A DNA stretch of 64,000 bases. Source: Larix kaempferi (Eukaryota; Streptophyta; Pinopsida; Pinales; Pinaceae). The position numbers and the translations under genes were made by a program. Position 1 is the first letter of the stretch. Each line of letters begins with the position of its first letter. The stretch covers positions 2,493,001-2,557,000 of the forward strand of contig BSBM01000321.1 in NCBI GenBank assembly GCA_027924585.1. The letters are read 5' to 3'. Of the stretch, positions 49,501 to 60,687 are shown in pieces. A model generated the notes under the pieces. It was given only the letters and a program-made list of their open reading frames with translations. It did no database searches and had not been told where the DNA came from.

Positions 49501-50864
49501 CACAAATAGGATAAAACCATTAAAATTCATAAATAACCATAACACACTTACTCAAGGATGGATACAAGAAAACAGAGATAAATATTAATATTGGGTAACA
49601 CCATTAATTATTCCTTATGGAAGAATCACTCCACAACTCATGCTTGCTATAAAACAATTCATCAATACTTCACAGGACATCTCGTTACATTGCTTCTACT
49701 TATTTATATAATTTATATCAAACCTCCTAGGTATTTTCTAGAGAAGGAACTTTCTAGTAGGTGGAACCTTCTAGGTACTTTCTAGAGAATGAAATTTCTA
49801 GTAATCAAAACCTTATTATTGGGCCTTCTTACAATTATCGCTTTCCACACTACATCTACCTCGATAGATATAGACTCAATGCATATAATGGTTTCCTTGG
49901 GTACCTCCCTAGGTACATTACATTTCACCCCCCTTACAATATTTCATCCTCAAAACATGGGGGGAATCTATACAATATGGTATACTAAGCAATGTAGCCA
50001 ACTAGTACCAAGCACACACATACATCCATCCTAGTGAAATGTGGACATGGGGTCGAACTTCTTCCTTGCCACCTTGATTTTCATCTTGGTTCTCCTTTGG
50101 TTCCATGTTTTCTCCATGCTGCTTTGATATCTCCATGAATTTATTTTAGTCCTCTATGTATCTCCATATTGGTTACATTTTTGGTTCCATTTTTGTTGAT
50201 GCTCCCAACCTTTTCTTGATGACTGTTGTTTCTCATGCTAGTACATGTGTAGAAATATAACAACTTGAGCTATTGGTTCTATTTTTTTTACTCTTCAACA
50301 TGTGTTTCCTTTGATGCTTGTATATCCTTAGATTCTTCTTCCATTTTATGTGATTTTGTAGATTTTTCTTCTTTTGATTCAACCTCAAACTCTTCATGTG
50401 ATATGTCAGTAGGTGCTGCAAAAAATTCTTCATGTGCCATCTTGATCCATCTAGCAACATAAATATTATGTAAAATGATTTTATTTTTCTTATACCAAAG
50501 ATTCAACTTTTTTTTTGTGCATTAATATTAATTGCACCAATTGAATCCATCCAATGATATCACAAAACAATATCCACATCATTCATACCTATAGCATGAA
50601 AATTTGAATGCAACACATATTTTCAATAGTAATATTCAAATCTTAAGAAATTTGAACTATTTCACCCTTAATCTGTGTGCTTTGATTATGATTTGTGGGG
50701 ACTTGCAATCTTTTAGCCACATTAACATTTATGAAATTATTCTTACTAGTAGGGTTTATAGATTAAATACTCATCCTTTTTTTCTAAATACATCCATGAA
50801 CATGTAATAGGAAGTTGTGACATGAAAATAAACCCTTATGAATCTCATTATCCTTCTTCACAAC
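49501..50864. other. Spacer with palindromic TTTCTAGA repeats
   Basis: Around 49725-49805 the motif tttctagagaaggaactttctag and a near copy sit back to back, each partly palindromic. The rest has short shadow frames only. No element end was found until TGTTGGCACA at 50865. Confidence 0.4.
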
Positions 50865-51109
50865 TGTTGGCACAATATTTTTTGAATTAAAAAAAATGGA
50901 TAATGAAAAAAATTGTTTTGATATTTCCTAAGTTTGGTGAGGAAGGTGCCAAGTCCTGAAGAAATGATCCACATGAAGAAAAGATCGACGACGGAGACTG
51001 AGTTTCGTCGAAGAAGAAATGAAGTGTATAACGTGAGAATTGGTCTCCAAAGTGACCGTTGAAGAGGCGTTAAAGGAGAGACGAGATCAACGGCCAGTTG
51101 ATCAAGCGA

Positions 51110-51740
51110 TGATAGATCAACGACTCACATCCATTCCGCCTTGCCAACATGCACGAATAAATGAAACCTTGGGTGGTTGCGAAATAATAAACCGCTTACC
51201 ATTTGTTTCTTCCTTAGCATTTCACAAGTTGAGGAAATGGCAAGAGAAACCACCTTTCGCCGCTGTGAAAACCACTTTTGAGGTGTAGTATCGGAGAGAA
51301 AATGTTAACAATGAGATCAACGGTCAAGATCAAGGCGGAATAGGATCCGACGACGGAGAAGGTTTTTCGAAATAACCATGGAAGTGACTGTAAAATGATG
51401 GATGATCCAACGATCTGGTTCGCGCCAAGGGAGATCGACGGGTGAAATAAGTTTCTACTGGGAAAGGAGTAGGGTAGATAGCCGAGACTCCGTCGACAAT
51501 GGTAAAAGCGGAAGGTTTAAAGGGTGATCAAGTCTCACTGTCGATTGAACAAAAAATGACATATATACGGCTCAGAGGCATTTTGCGTCGTGGAGATGCA
51601 TGACAAAACGAAAGGATGAGTGGTTGCGAAATTTGAAACTGCTATCCATGTGTCAGCTCCTGGGAATTTTGCAAGTTGAAAAGTGGTATAGAAAAATGCC
51701 TTGGCTCCGTGTGAAACCACCTTCGAGGGTTATAAATGGG
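51110..51740 (+). promoter_or_regulatory. Duplicated promoter module with TATA box, copy 1
   Basis: Two related modules start near 51174 and 51621 (tggttgcgaaat in both), a spacing of 447 bp. Each contains a version of tttgcaagttgaggaa and ends in accaccttcgagg or a close variant. Only the second continues into a TATA box (ttataaat, 51730-51737), which lies about 165 bp before the ORF1 start. The same arrangement is present in copy 2, so it belongs to the element. The upstream module may be an enhancer or a dead promoter. Confidence 0.6.
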
Positions 51741-51897
51741 AAAAATCCACATGAGGGTTGACATTTGTCTTGTGAAGCGTTAGAAGGTTCGAAATGTGTG
51801 CGGACCAGGAAAGCGACAGAGCATGCCCTATTGCAAACTCGTTAGTGTCAGGTAGGATTCGAAACTTGTGCTGTCAGTTAGATAACTTGTTTATATA

Positions 51898-53192
51898 ATG
51901 GAAGGAATGGAATATACCTCAGGTGTCGAGCATATTAAAACAGATCATGCCCTAGAAGACATGGATAAAGACATTTATGACCCCGAGGTTAAATTGTCCG
52001 TTACAAAGATTAAAGACAGGTTGAATAGGTTATATCAGGAAAATTCAGATATACACAGAGTCTTTGAGTCCATTTTTTTCTATTTTTGTCTAGACCGGAT
52101 ATTAGGGTTTCCTGAGTTCGTGTCATGGTGTGAAATGAACTACTCACAGAGTGAGAAGCTAATCATGAATGCGTCCAAGACCAAGATCATTTGTCCTGTC
52201 GAGTCTTCCACTGTTAGAAAATCCCTAGAAGTACCCCTGTTTCAGCCTCATGAGCAGGAATATTTTGCCGAAGAAGCCCTAATCATCCATTCCCAACAGT
52301 CATCTCCGGAGACCAAACACGTTTTTTTAACTAGTTGTCTTAAAGCCCGAACTTGAAATTGAAGATACTCCTTACCCATTAGATATGAATTTTTTCAATG
52401 AGAATACACAGTTGGTATTATCTCTAATTGCTCAGTTTTTAGGGCTAGATGGTGATACAATGATAACAGAAGTTCAATTGTGTCTTCTTTTTAGAATAAG
52501 TTTTGGTATACCACGGGTAGAGTACAGTCAGGTACTGTGTCTTAAATATGATGAATTCCTAGCTGAAAGCATTCACTCTCAACTAGTGAATTTCCACAAT
52601 ACCAGGAACTTCAGATTCCAGTCTTATTTAATGAAGATGCTTTTGTTTTCAAGTCAGAAAGATCTACATTTTTCACAGGTGGGGTTTTCAAATACTTTGG
52701 AGGATAATATGTTTAATTTCATGAACCATATTTTATCAGAAATATATAAATTGATTTTTGGGAAGAACTGCCAAGGGTACTGCCGGAGATGAAGACATTG
52801 ATGTACTAGCTCAAACAAGACATGGAAGTAGGGGATTGGTTTCTATTGAAGGAACACACAATAGTCATACTTTTAGGGTTTAATGAAACAACCTTATATC
52901 TTGGTAGCTTTTCTAACCTCAAGAGTATTTGCCTTGGAGTTTATCAGGCAAAAGTTAATTGTTGAAAATGATCAATTTCTATCTTTTAAAAAGGCTTATG
53001 ATATAAAATTTCCTTTGAAAGTTGGTTCATTGTAAGAATAAGAATGCACTGTCTTTTATAGAAAAACGGTTAGAAGAGTTGGATTTTAAAAAAGCAAATG
53101 CTGTCAATTATGATCCCTGTCACATCATTTTTCAGAGAAGACAACAAAATAGTAGCAAGGGATTTGATGATCAAGAAGTTGAGGGATTATAA
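51898..53192 (+). pseudogene. ORF1 of the unrecognised element, copy 1, frameshifted
   Basis: ORF1 starts at ATG 51898 shortly after ttgtttatataatggaagg, which is identical in copy 2. The first part (MEGMEYTSGVEHIKTDHALE) is open to 52354. A small frame change near the t-run at 52325 shifts it, and the frame reopens at 52385 (MNFFNENTQLVLSLIAQFLG) to about 52792, with further damage downstream. ORF1 ends at TAA 53190. The protein has no motif I can place. It is mostly helical in character with several Phe/Tyr-rich segments (RNFRFQSYLMKMLLFSS). Comparison with copy 2 gives an expected full length of about 431 codons. Confidence 0.6.
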
Positions 53193-53198
53193 AAAATG
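53190..53198 (+). other. Conserved ORF1 stop and ORF2 start junction, copy 1
   Basis: The arrangement is TAA (53190), AAA, ATG (53196), with ORF2 in the same frame as ORF1. The identical junction occurs in copy 2 at 56052-56044. That argues the stop is original and not decay. Confidence 0.65.
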
Positions 53199-53839
53199 GC
53201 TAATCGTATACAGTATGAATATGATAAAAGAGGTTTCAACATGTTTGTTAGCACTCATAATTTACCCTTTGGTTGTAGAAGGATAATCCTAAGGTAACTC
53301 TTTCAAACCAGTCTTTAGGAGGAAAACTAGCCTTTTTTCCTACCAGAGAGGGCTCTCTCCAAAATATATGAAATGGCTAAAGATATTGGAAAAAGATTAT
53401 GTTTTTCAAATTGGTGTATGGCTAAAACACACAAGAACCATTGGGAAGGGAGTTACATATGAATATTTAAAGACCAACAGAACTTAAACAATAAAGGTTT
53501 TGGCAAAGGCTAGTTGTTATTTCACAGTTAGTTTCTTTTTTTGCAGTAGGTATTTGAAAGAAAGAATGCCAGTCCATCAATATTAGGCATCAAACATGTA
53601 TGAATCCAACATTGATTTTAGAAGAAAAATATGAATGATTTGATCCAATTAAAACAAAGCATGGTTACATGAATTCTGAATTAAACAAAACTTTCACCAA
53701 AGCATGAAATAAAATACATAATGAAAGAGTTTCACAGGAAAACACAAATCACATAAGGGAAAGGAAAATATAGACTGTAATATGAACAACACAGGAATCA
53801 TTTCTCTTCAAAAATGCGTTTCAACTCTGCATGGATATC

Positions 53840-53845
53840 TTTATT
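53840..53845 (-). terminator. Polyadenylation signal, copy 2
   Basis: The minus strand reads AATAAA within ttttaataaag, downstream of ORF2. The same context is at 59550-59558 in copy 1, so it is conserved between copies. Confidence 0.55.
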
Positions 53846-54102
53846 AAAACTGATGTAATCTCAATACAAAGTGTCTCTCTTTTCATGGGTTCCAACCTTT
53901 ACAATATTGCCAAAATAGTCTTTTATACAAAATCTCTTTGAGGCAAACCCTAATTGCCTCATAACTAAAACAGTAAATATTAAATTTACTATTACATTTC
54001 ACTTTGGTCAAAATTTATACACATGTCAAAATTGATCAAAACAGAAATTCTTGATGTCTTTCTACTGGATAACGACTGTTTGACAAACTATAACATAAGT
54101 CT

Positions 54103-56046
54103 TCAAGAGTGCAACCTATACTTCATCTTTCCATACTTTTCTACTGTCTTCCATTGATCTGCAATAGGTATTTCATAACTTGTCATCTCTTTGGCCAAAA
54201 CCTTCATTTCTATGTGATAAACAATGGAAATTGGAGGTATCCTTTCACCTATCATGGCCAACTGATTTAAAACACCAAAGTCATCTGAAATTTTTTCCAA
54301 TAAAAATTCCCTGTTAAAACATGAGTTAATCCTTCAAAATTTTCATGATTTGTTCTGACCTTAAATAGTGATTCTTTGTAATTACTCTGAGAAATCAACT
54401 CATTATTTTCTTCCTAGAATGAAGGAAATCCTTTCTCAAATAACTTTCCAAATCCTTTCTTGAAGTCTTCCACCTTTTTTTTCATTTTTTCTGCTCTGGC
54501 TTGAACATTTTCAATATGTGCATGTTTCCCAAGCACTCTCCTTTCCCATGTTATGATTGATACTCTGTTTTTGATTTGCATAGCTTTCAAATCATCTTCT
54601 GTCAGAGTATTCAGAAAATCTATAGTGTTTTGGGCTGTGTATTTTGGTTTTCTGTTCAAAACCTCCCTCATGGCCGTACAACTTTGTAAGCTTTCATCTG
54701 CTAGTTTTTATTTTTCCTTCATGAAATTCAAGTAGGGCCTAAATTTTGTAGCTTCATTTATGATTGAATCCCATATCAAATGCTTTGCACCTTGCATTGG
54801 AATCTGCCCTGTTACTTGGGTTATGAATCTTTGGTTGTTGTCTATCAACTCTTTATTTTAGTCCTCTAATTATTTTATCTCTTTGTCTTTTTACTGATTT
54901 TCTTCTTCTAATTTTTGCTTTTCTTCTTTTAACTCTTTTATCTCCACCTATTTCAAGCTAACCTGAGACATAGATTGGATGAGGTCATTTGTATTTTCTT
55001 CTTTGCTTGTTTGACTAGTTCCCTACTGATCTTGTGCTATGGCTGCCAATTTTCCTTTAAGATCTTCAACTTTATTTTTGAGACTTATTCTATCTTTCTC
55101 CCATTCTACTTCTTTTTTCTGTAAACTTTAGCAACTTTGCTTCACTGTCATCCAAGTCTTGAGATAAAATTTCTCTTTCTTGTTCCAACACAGTCAATTC
55201 AAAAGCTTGAATTAATTATGTTGCCGGGATCTTGAGTTTCTTCTTGATAATATGAATAGTATTCTCTTTTTCCATCAATAACTTTTTACTTTTCTCTCGC
55301 TTGTTGGATCCATCATTATCTTCCATCAAATCTACATGCAACCTTTTAATTTGTTGTTGGTGGGATTTGTTCTCCATTTTTTCTTGTCTCAGCTGAATCT
55401 CTAACATATTAACTGTATTTTGAAACTTTGAAACTTTCAAGGTGGCCTTCAATAAATTTGTGTAAATAACTTCCCCAGTTTTCCCGTGCAAATGAATTTT
55501 ATTTGGAATTGTTTTTTTTTTCAAATTCAACTTCATTTCTGTAACTTTTTCATCGAATGACACAACCAAATTCAAGGTGTTTTCTATAGGATCCCTGCTG
55601 GACATTAAGGTGACTTCTGATTTCATTATGCTTCTAACTTTTGGGAAAAAATTATAAGTATTTTCTGTGCCTGCTTGCTTATACTGTCCATATTTAACAT
55701 ACATTTCTGCTCTCGACTGAAATCTACTAGTGTCACCAGCTTCCTTGGCTTCCTGAAATTTGTAATCAAGCACTTGAACTTCTAGAGCTTGATATTTTTC
55801 TTTGTTCTTCTCTTTTCCAATTAAAAATAAAACTAAATCACTTTGGGGATCTGCTTTAAGTTTCTTTTCTATTTCCTGCTCTTCAATTTCTGCATCAATG
55901 ATCTCTTCAAAACTCCTTTTACTAACCATTTCCATTTTGCCTGGAGTAGGTATTACTTCTGTTGAAGAAATTTTTGGAACAAAATGTTTTGATTGTGAAC
56001 ATGGTGAAACCTCTTTATCATATTCATACTGTAGACGATTAGTCAT
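54103..56046 (-). pseudogene. ORF2 of the unrecognised element, copy 2, broken
   Basis: ORF2 begins at ATG 56046 (MTNRLQYEYDKEV) and is open for 276 codons to a TAA near 55216. Homologous sequence continues past that stop and through frame changes to about 54103. Visible parts are an acidic segment (FEEIIDAEIEEQEIEKKLKA near 55905), a block YVKYGQYKQAG, and a long Lys/Glu-rich coiled-coil stretch (KVSKFQNTVNMLEIQLRQEK, about 55440-55220). Later blocks shared with copy 1 are RRVLGKHAHIENVQARAEKM near 54545 and ERIPPISIVYH near 54245. I cannot assign a family. Coiled coils suggest self-assembly or partner binding, as an inference only. Confidence 0.6.
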
Positions 56047-56049
56047 TTT

Positions 56050-57345
56050 TTATAATCCCTCAACTTCTTGATGGTCAAATCTCTTGTTCCTATTTTTCTT
56101 TCTTCTTTGAGAAATGATGTGATATGGATCATAATTGATAACATTTGATTTTTTAAAATCCAACTCTTCTAACTGTTTCTCTATAAAATATAGTGCATTC
56201 TTATTCTTTACAATGAAAGGCCCTAATTTCAAAGGAAATTTTATATCAGAAGCCTTTTTAAAAGCTAGAAAATGGTCATTTTCAACAATAAATTTTTTCC
56301 TGATAAACTCCAAGGAAAATACTCTTGAGGTTAGAAAAGATGGAAAGATATAAGGTTGTTTCACGAACCCATAAAGTATGACTATTGTGTGTTCCTTCAA
56401 TAGAAACCAATCCCCTATTGCCATGTCTTGTTTCAGCTGCATCAATGTCTTCATCTCTGACATTACCCTTGGCAGTTCTTCTTCAAAAATCAATTTATAT
56501 ACTTTTGATAGAATATGGTTCATGCAATTAAACATATTATCCTCCAATGTATTTGAAAAAACCACCTGTGAAAAATTTAGATCCGTCTGACTTGAAAACA
56601 AAAGCATCTTCATTAAATAAGATTGGAATCTGAAATGCCTGGTGTTGTGGAAATTCACCAGCTGAGAGTGAACACTTTCAACTAGGAATTCATCATATTT
56701 AAGACATGGTACCAGACTTTACTCTACCCCTGGTATGCCAAAACTTATTCTAAAGAGCTGACACAATTGCACTTCTACTACCACTGCATCACTGTCTAAC
56801 CCTAAAAACTGAGGAATTAGAGATAATACCAACTGTGTATTCTCATTGAAAAAATTCATATCTAATGGGTAAGGAGTATCTTGAATTTCAAGGTCGGGCT
56901 TAAGACAACTGGTTCAAAAAGCTTGTTTAGTTTTCGGGGACGACTTACGGTACTGGGTGACAATGACTTCTTCGGTAAGATTTTTTCGTTCATGAGGTTG
57001 AGACAGAGGTACTTCAAGAGAAATCCTGATAGTAGTAGTCTCAATAGGGCAGATAATTTTGGATTTAGATGCATTCATGATTACTTTTTCACTCTGGGAA
57101 TAATTCGTTACACACCACAAAATAAACTCAGGGAACCCTATAATTTGGTCTGGGTAGAAAAATATGAAGGAAGACCGAAAAACTCTGTGTATATCTGTAC
57201 CTTCCTTATACAATCTATCCAATCTATCTTTTACCTCTGTAATTGAAAATTTAACCCTAGGGTCATAAATATCTTTATCTCTGTCTTCTAGGGCATCATC
57301 TATTTTAATATGCTCGACGGCTGAGGTCTCTTCCATTCCTTCCAT
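56050..57345 (-). pseudogene. ORF1 of the unrecognised element, copy 2, two premature stops
   Basis: One frame of 432 codons from ATG 57345 to TAA 56050 carries two premature stops, TGA at 56914-56916 and TAA at 56719-56721. Copy 1 has Tyr at the second position, so this stop is decay. The N-terminal 143 residues (MEGMEETSAVEHIKIDDALE; NYSQSEKVIMNASKSKIICP) and the later part (NFHNTRHFRFQSYLMKMLLF; AIGDWFLLKEHTIV; FLTSRVFSLEFIRKKFIVEN) align well with copy 1. A basic tail RRKKNRNKRFDHQ precedes the stop. The family is unknown. The overall character recalls a helical structural protein, but I see no zinc knuckle or catalytic motif. Confidence 0.65.
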
Positions 57346-57512
57346 TATATAAACAAGTTATCTTATTGACAACACAAGTCCCGAATCCTACTTGACACTG
57401 ATGAGTCTATAATAGGGCTTGCTCTGTCGATTTCTTGGTCTACACACATTTTGAACCTTCTAGCGCTCCACAAGACAAATGTCAAATTTCAACCCTCACG
57501 TGGGTTTTGCCC

Positions 57513-58130
57513 CTTTTTATAACCTTCGAAAGTGGTTTCGCACGGTGCTTGGGTGGTTTTCTATACCACTTCTTCAACTTGTGAAATGCTCTAATGTCGA
57601 CACGTGGATAACGGTTTCAAATTTCACAACCGCTCATCCTTTCATTTTACCCCGCATCTCTACATCGCGAAATTCCTTTGAGCCGTTGATCCATCGATGC
57701 TGATCAATCGACGGTGAGATTTGTTCACTCTTTAACTCTTCCAATTTTACCACTTCGATGAAGTCTCGGCTATCTCCCCTGCTCTTTTCCCAACGGAAAC
57801 TTATTTCACCCGTCGATCTCCCCTGGTGTGATCCAGACCGTCGGATCATCCATCGTTTTACGGTCACTTCTATGGTTATTTTGGAAAACCTCCTCCGTCG
57901 TCGGATCTTATATCGCCTTGATCTTGACCGTTGATCTCATTGTTAACTTTTTATCCCCAATACTACACCCCCAAAGTGGTTTTCGCATCGGTGAATGGTA
58001 GTTTATTTTACCACTTCCTCAACTTGCGAAATGATGAGGAAGTGACACATGGAAGGCGGTTTATTATTTCACAACCGCTCATTCCTTCTTTTCTTCGTGC
58101 AACTTAGCACTGCAGAATGGTTGTGGATCA
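57513..58130 (-). promoter_or_regulatory. Duplicated promoter module with TATA box, copy 2
   Basis: On the minus strand ttataaaaag (57522-57513) lies about 170 bp before the ORF1 start. The upstream modules near 57640-57520 and 58080-57965 share gagcggttgtgaaat and caagttgaggaagtgg or close variants, about 445 bp apart. The arrangement mirrors copy 1. The flanking GATCAACGG-rich stretch is also shared. Confidence 0.6.
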
Positions 58131-58454
58131 TCGATATGTTGATTTCCAATCAATCAACAACGAGATTTTCCCCCTTTTTAACTCCTTTACTTTATTTCTC
58201 TGGTGGGGTCTCATCCAAATATCCTCCACGCTCCTTCCGTGGAGAAAATTTACTGCCTCCATTGATATCCGATGATATGATATGGGCCATCAGACTATCT
58301 ACCCTTTTAGATTCATTTTGACTTTAGCCAGTGGTCATATGGCAAGTTTTATTTGGGGTTGAGCGCTTTCTTCACAATGTCTGAGTGAAATCTAAACAAG
58401 TTTTGAATTATTTGTTTCCTAATCAAATTGGACAACTACTGTGCCAACAATGTT

Positions 58455-59300
58455 CACAATCAAATCCTGTTGTTCCAGAAATATCTTCAACAGAGGTGAT
58501 ACCTGCTCCAGGGAATATGGAAATTGTTAGTAAAAGGAGTTTTGAAGAGATCATCGATACAAAAGTTGAGGAGCAAGAAAGAGAAAAGAAACTTAAAGAA
58601 GATTTCCAAAGTGATTTAGTTGTATTTGTAGGTGAAAAATAGAAGAACAAATAAAAATATCAAGCTCCAAAAGTTAAAGTGCTTGAGTACAAATTTCAGG
58701 AATCCAAGGAAACTGGTGACACTAGTAGATTTCAATCGAGAGGAGAAATGTATGTTAAATATGGACAGTATAAGCAAGCAACCACATAAAAGACTTATAA
58801 TTTATTCCCAAAAGTTAGAATCATAATGAACAAAGTATTAGTCATAACTTGGACAAGGAGAGTACTTGGGAAACATGCACACATTGAAAATGTTCAAGCC
58901 AGAGCAAAACAAATGAAAAAACAGGTTGAAGACTTTAAGAAAGGATTTGAAAAGTTAATTGAGAAAGGATTGCCCTCATTTTGGGAAGAAAATAATGAGT
59001 TGATTCCTTAGAATAACTACAAGGAATTACTATTTAAGATCATAACAAATCATGAAAAGTTTGAAGGATTAACTCATGTTTTAACAGGGAAAATTTTATT
59101 GGAGAAACTTTCAAAATATTTTGAAATGTTAAATCATTTGGCCATGATAAGTGAAAGGATACCTCCAATTTCTATTTCTGATCACATAGATATGAAGGTT
59201 TTGGTCAAAGAGATGACAAGTTATGAAATACCCACTGCATATCAATGGAAGATAGTATAAAAGTATGGAAAAATGAAGTACTCCCTGCACTCTTGAAGAT
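58455..59300 (+). pseudogene. ORF2 3' part of the unrecognised element, copy 1
   Basis: This is the continuation of copy 1 after the inserted copy 2. Blocks SSTEVIPAPGNMEIVSKRSF near 58487, GDTSRFQSRGEMYVKYGQYK near 58705, RRVLGKHAHIENVQARAKQM near 58857 and ERIPPISISDH near 59154 match copy 2. Relative to copy 2, about 350 codons of coiled-coil sequence are absent at the junction near 58825. Stops occur at about 58640, 58788 and 59010. The protein would be non-functional as written. Confidence 0.6.
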
Positions 59301-59551
59301 TCCTATTTTGTCAGCAGCTGCGACCAAAGAAGACATAAAGAATTTGATGCTATTTCGGGAAAGTTCAAATTAGGAATTTTTTGTTAAAAATAGATTGTAA
59401 TAGGTAGTTATAAGTATTTATTTTTGGAAAGCAAGTAGTTAGGTTTTTGGCTCAATGAGCTTTGACGGTATAAATACCTATGTTTACAATGTAATGAGGG
59501 TTGAAAACCTGTGAAAGCAAGAGACATATTGTATTGAGTTACTCCAATTTT

Positions 59552-59557
59552 AATAAA
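59552..59557 (+). terminator. Polyadenylation signal, copy 1
   Basis: AATAAA lies within ccaattttaataaagaa, matching the context at 53845-53840 in copy 2. Confidence 0.5.
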
Positions 59558-59909
59558 GAAGACAACCATGCAGAAATGAGCATATTTTGCAGAACAAAGA
59601 TTCTCGTGTTGATCAAAATTACAGTCTGTACTATCCTTTCCTTCATGTTTTTGTGTTCTTTCTTGTAATTCCTTTCCATTATGTTCTTTCTTTCTATATT
59701 TGGATGAGAATAAAAATGAATCAGAATTTGTAGATGTATGCTCTGATTTGTTAGGTCCAAGTATTCATTATTTTTCCTCCAAAGTCAATATTGGATTCAT
59801 CTAAAATCGGTTCCCATGTTGATGGAATGTCTATCTTTCTTCTTTTATCACCTGCAATAAGATTTTGACTGTAAAATGACAGCTATCTTGCCTTTGTGAA
59901 AATACCTAT

Positions 59910-60687
59910 TGTTAGATTTCTACTTGTTGCTTGGGTTTTCACCCAAGCATGTGCAAATGTGCACCTACTAACTTTGTAGTAGCAGTCTCGATTAAATCAA
60001 TAAAAACTAATGTAAAAACAAATATTAATCTAAGATGTGCAAGAAAAGTAAATTTACAGTAAACAGTAAAAAATCAAATGATCCATGTAAAACAAATTTT
60101 TATTTATGAAAAAATAGCTTTACAAATAACAAATTACCTCAAAGGGTGAGGATGGTTGAGCTTGAGCAGCTGCAATGGTGAGGTTCTCCAATGCTCCAAT
60201 GATCTCTCTTCTCCAAATGCAAGTGGGAGGATTGGCCAAGAAGGAATTCCAAAGATAGATCTAAGCTCAAATGATGGCTCAAGATCTCAGGGAATAAATT
60301 GGCAGCATAAGGATAGGATGAGTGTGGATGAATAGTGAGGAGCCTCTATCACCTTTTTATAGATTTTTGGTGATGGAGAATACAACTATGGTTTAAGGAA
60401 ACCAATGGTATTGGTAAAAAATGGTTTAGGTTTTCTTTTCCTCTTTTTCCTTTTTTGAATATATTTTTGAATTTGACTCCCTTTTAATTGATTTTGGGAA
60501 TTTTGGACCCTTTTTGAGGGTTTTTTGTATTTTTTGAGGAAAATTAAATAATTTGAGGAGAAAAAGATGGATTTTGGTCTTTTTGGTGACCTTTTGAAGG
60601 TTTTAGAAGCTAAAATGGTAGGAAAAGTGGACAAATGGGTCATGTGAATAGGGAAATGAGCTAGTGAGCATTTTTTGGGTGTCAACA
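59910..60687. repeat. Probable LTR inserted in copy 1 of the unrecognised element
   Basis: Similarity to copy 2 stops at 59909. The following sequence starts TGTTAGATTTC and a plausible end is GTCAACA at 60687. The next bases, gattgctccctaatgtg, are purine-rich on the minus strand, so the parent element would read leftward. There is no second LTR or TSD partner in the window to confirm it. Confidence 0.4.

Larger units (their letters stand above)
53246..58449 (-). mobile_element. Unrecognised 5.2-kb coding element, copy 2 (complete)
   Basis: The inserted unit is 5204 bp. Its ends on its own strand read TGTTGGCAC...GTGCTAACA, a 9-bp inverted repeat with one mismatch, with a perfect 5-bp TSD atgtt (53241-53245 and 58450-58454). 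It contains, in order, a duplicated promoter module, a TATA box, ORF1, ORF2 and an AATAAA region followed by about 590 bp to the end. No internal LTR pair, PBS or PPT is visible. TG...CA ends with a 5-bp TSD are the hallmark of integrase-mediated insertion, so a coding solo LTR is one possibility and a TIR element with unidentified recombinase another. Confidence 0.72.
50865..59909 (+). mobile_element. Unrecognised coding element, copy 1, split by copy 2
   Basis: The 5' half (50865-53245) starts TGTTGGCACA. It carries the promoter region and ORF1 and continues collinearly into the 3' half (58455-59909), which carries the rest of ORF2 and the AATAAA region. The two halves are separated exactly by copy 2 (53246-58449), which is flanked by the direct repeat atgtt. 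Joined, they would give about 3.8 kb, shorter than copy 2 because roughly 1 kb of ORF2 is missing. The 3' terminus is not seen because an apparent LTR begins at 59910. I recognise no reverse transcriptase, integrase or transposase. Whether it is a solo long LTR with coding capacity or a DNA-type element is open. Confidence 0.7.

Noticed and set aside
50865-59909. Endogenous pararetrovirus or host gene cluster in inverted orientation
   Set aside because: No RT, protease or coat-type zinc motif is seen. The exact atgtt duplication and matching ends show element-into-element insertion, not gene duplication.
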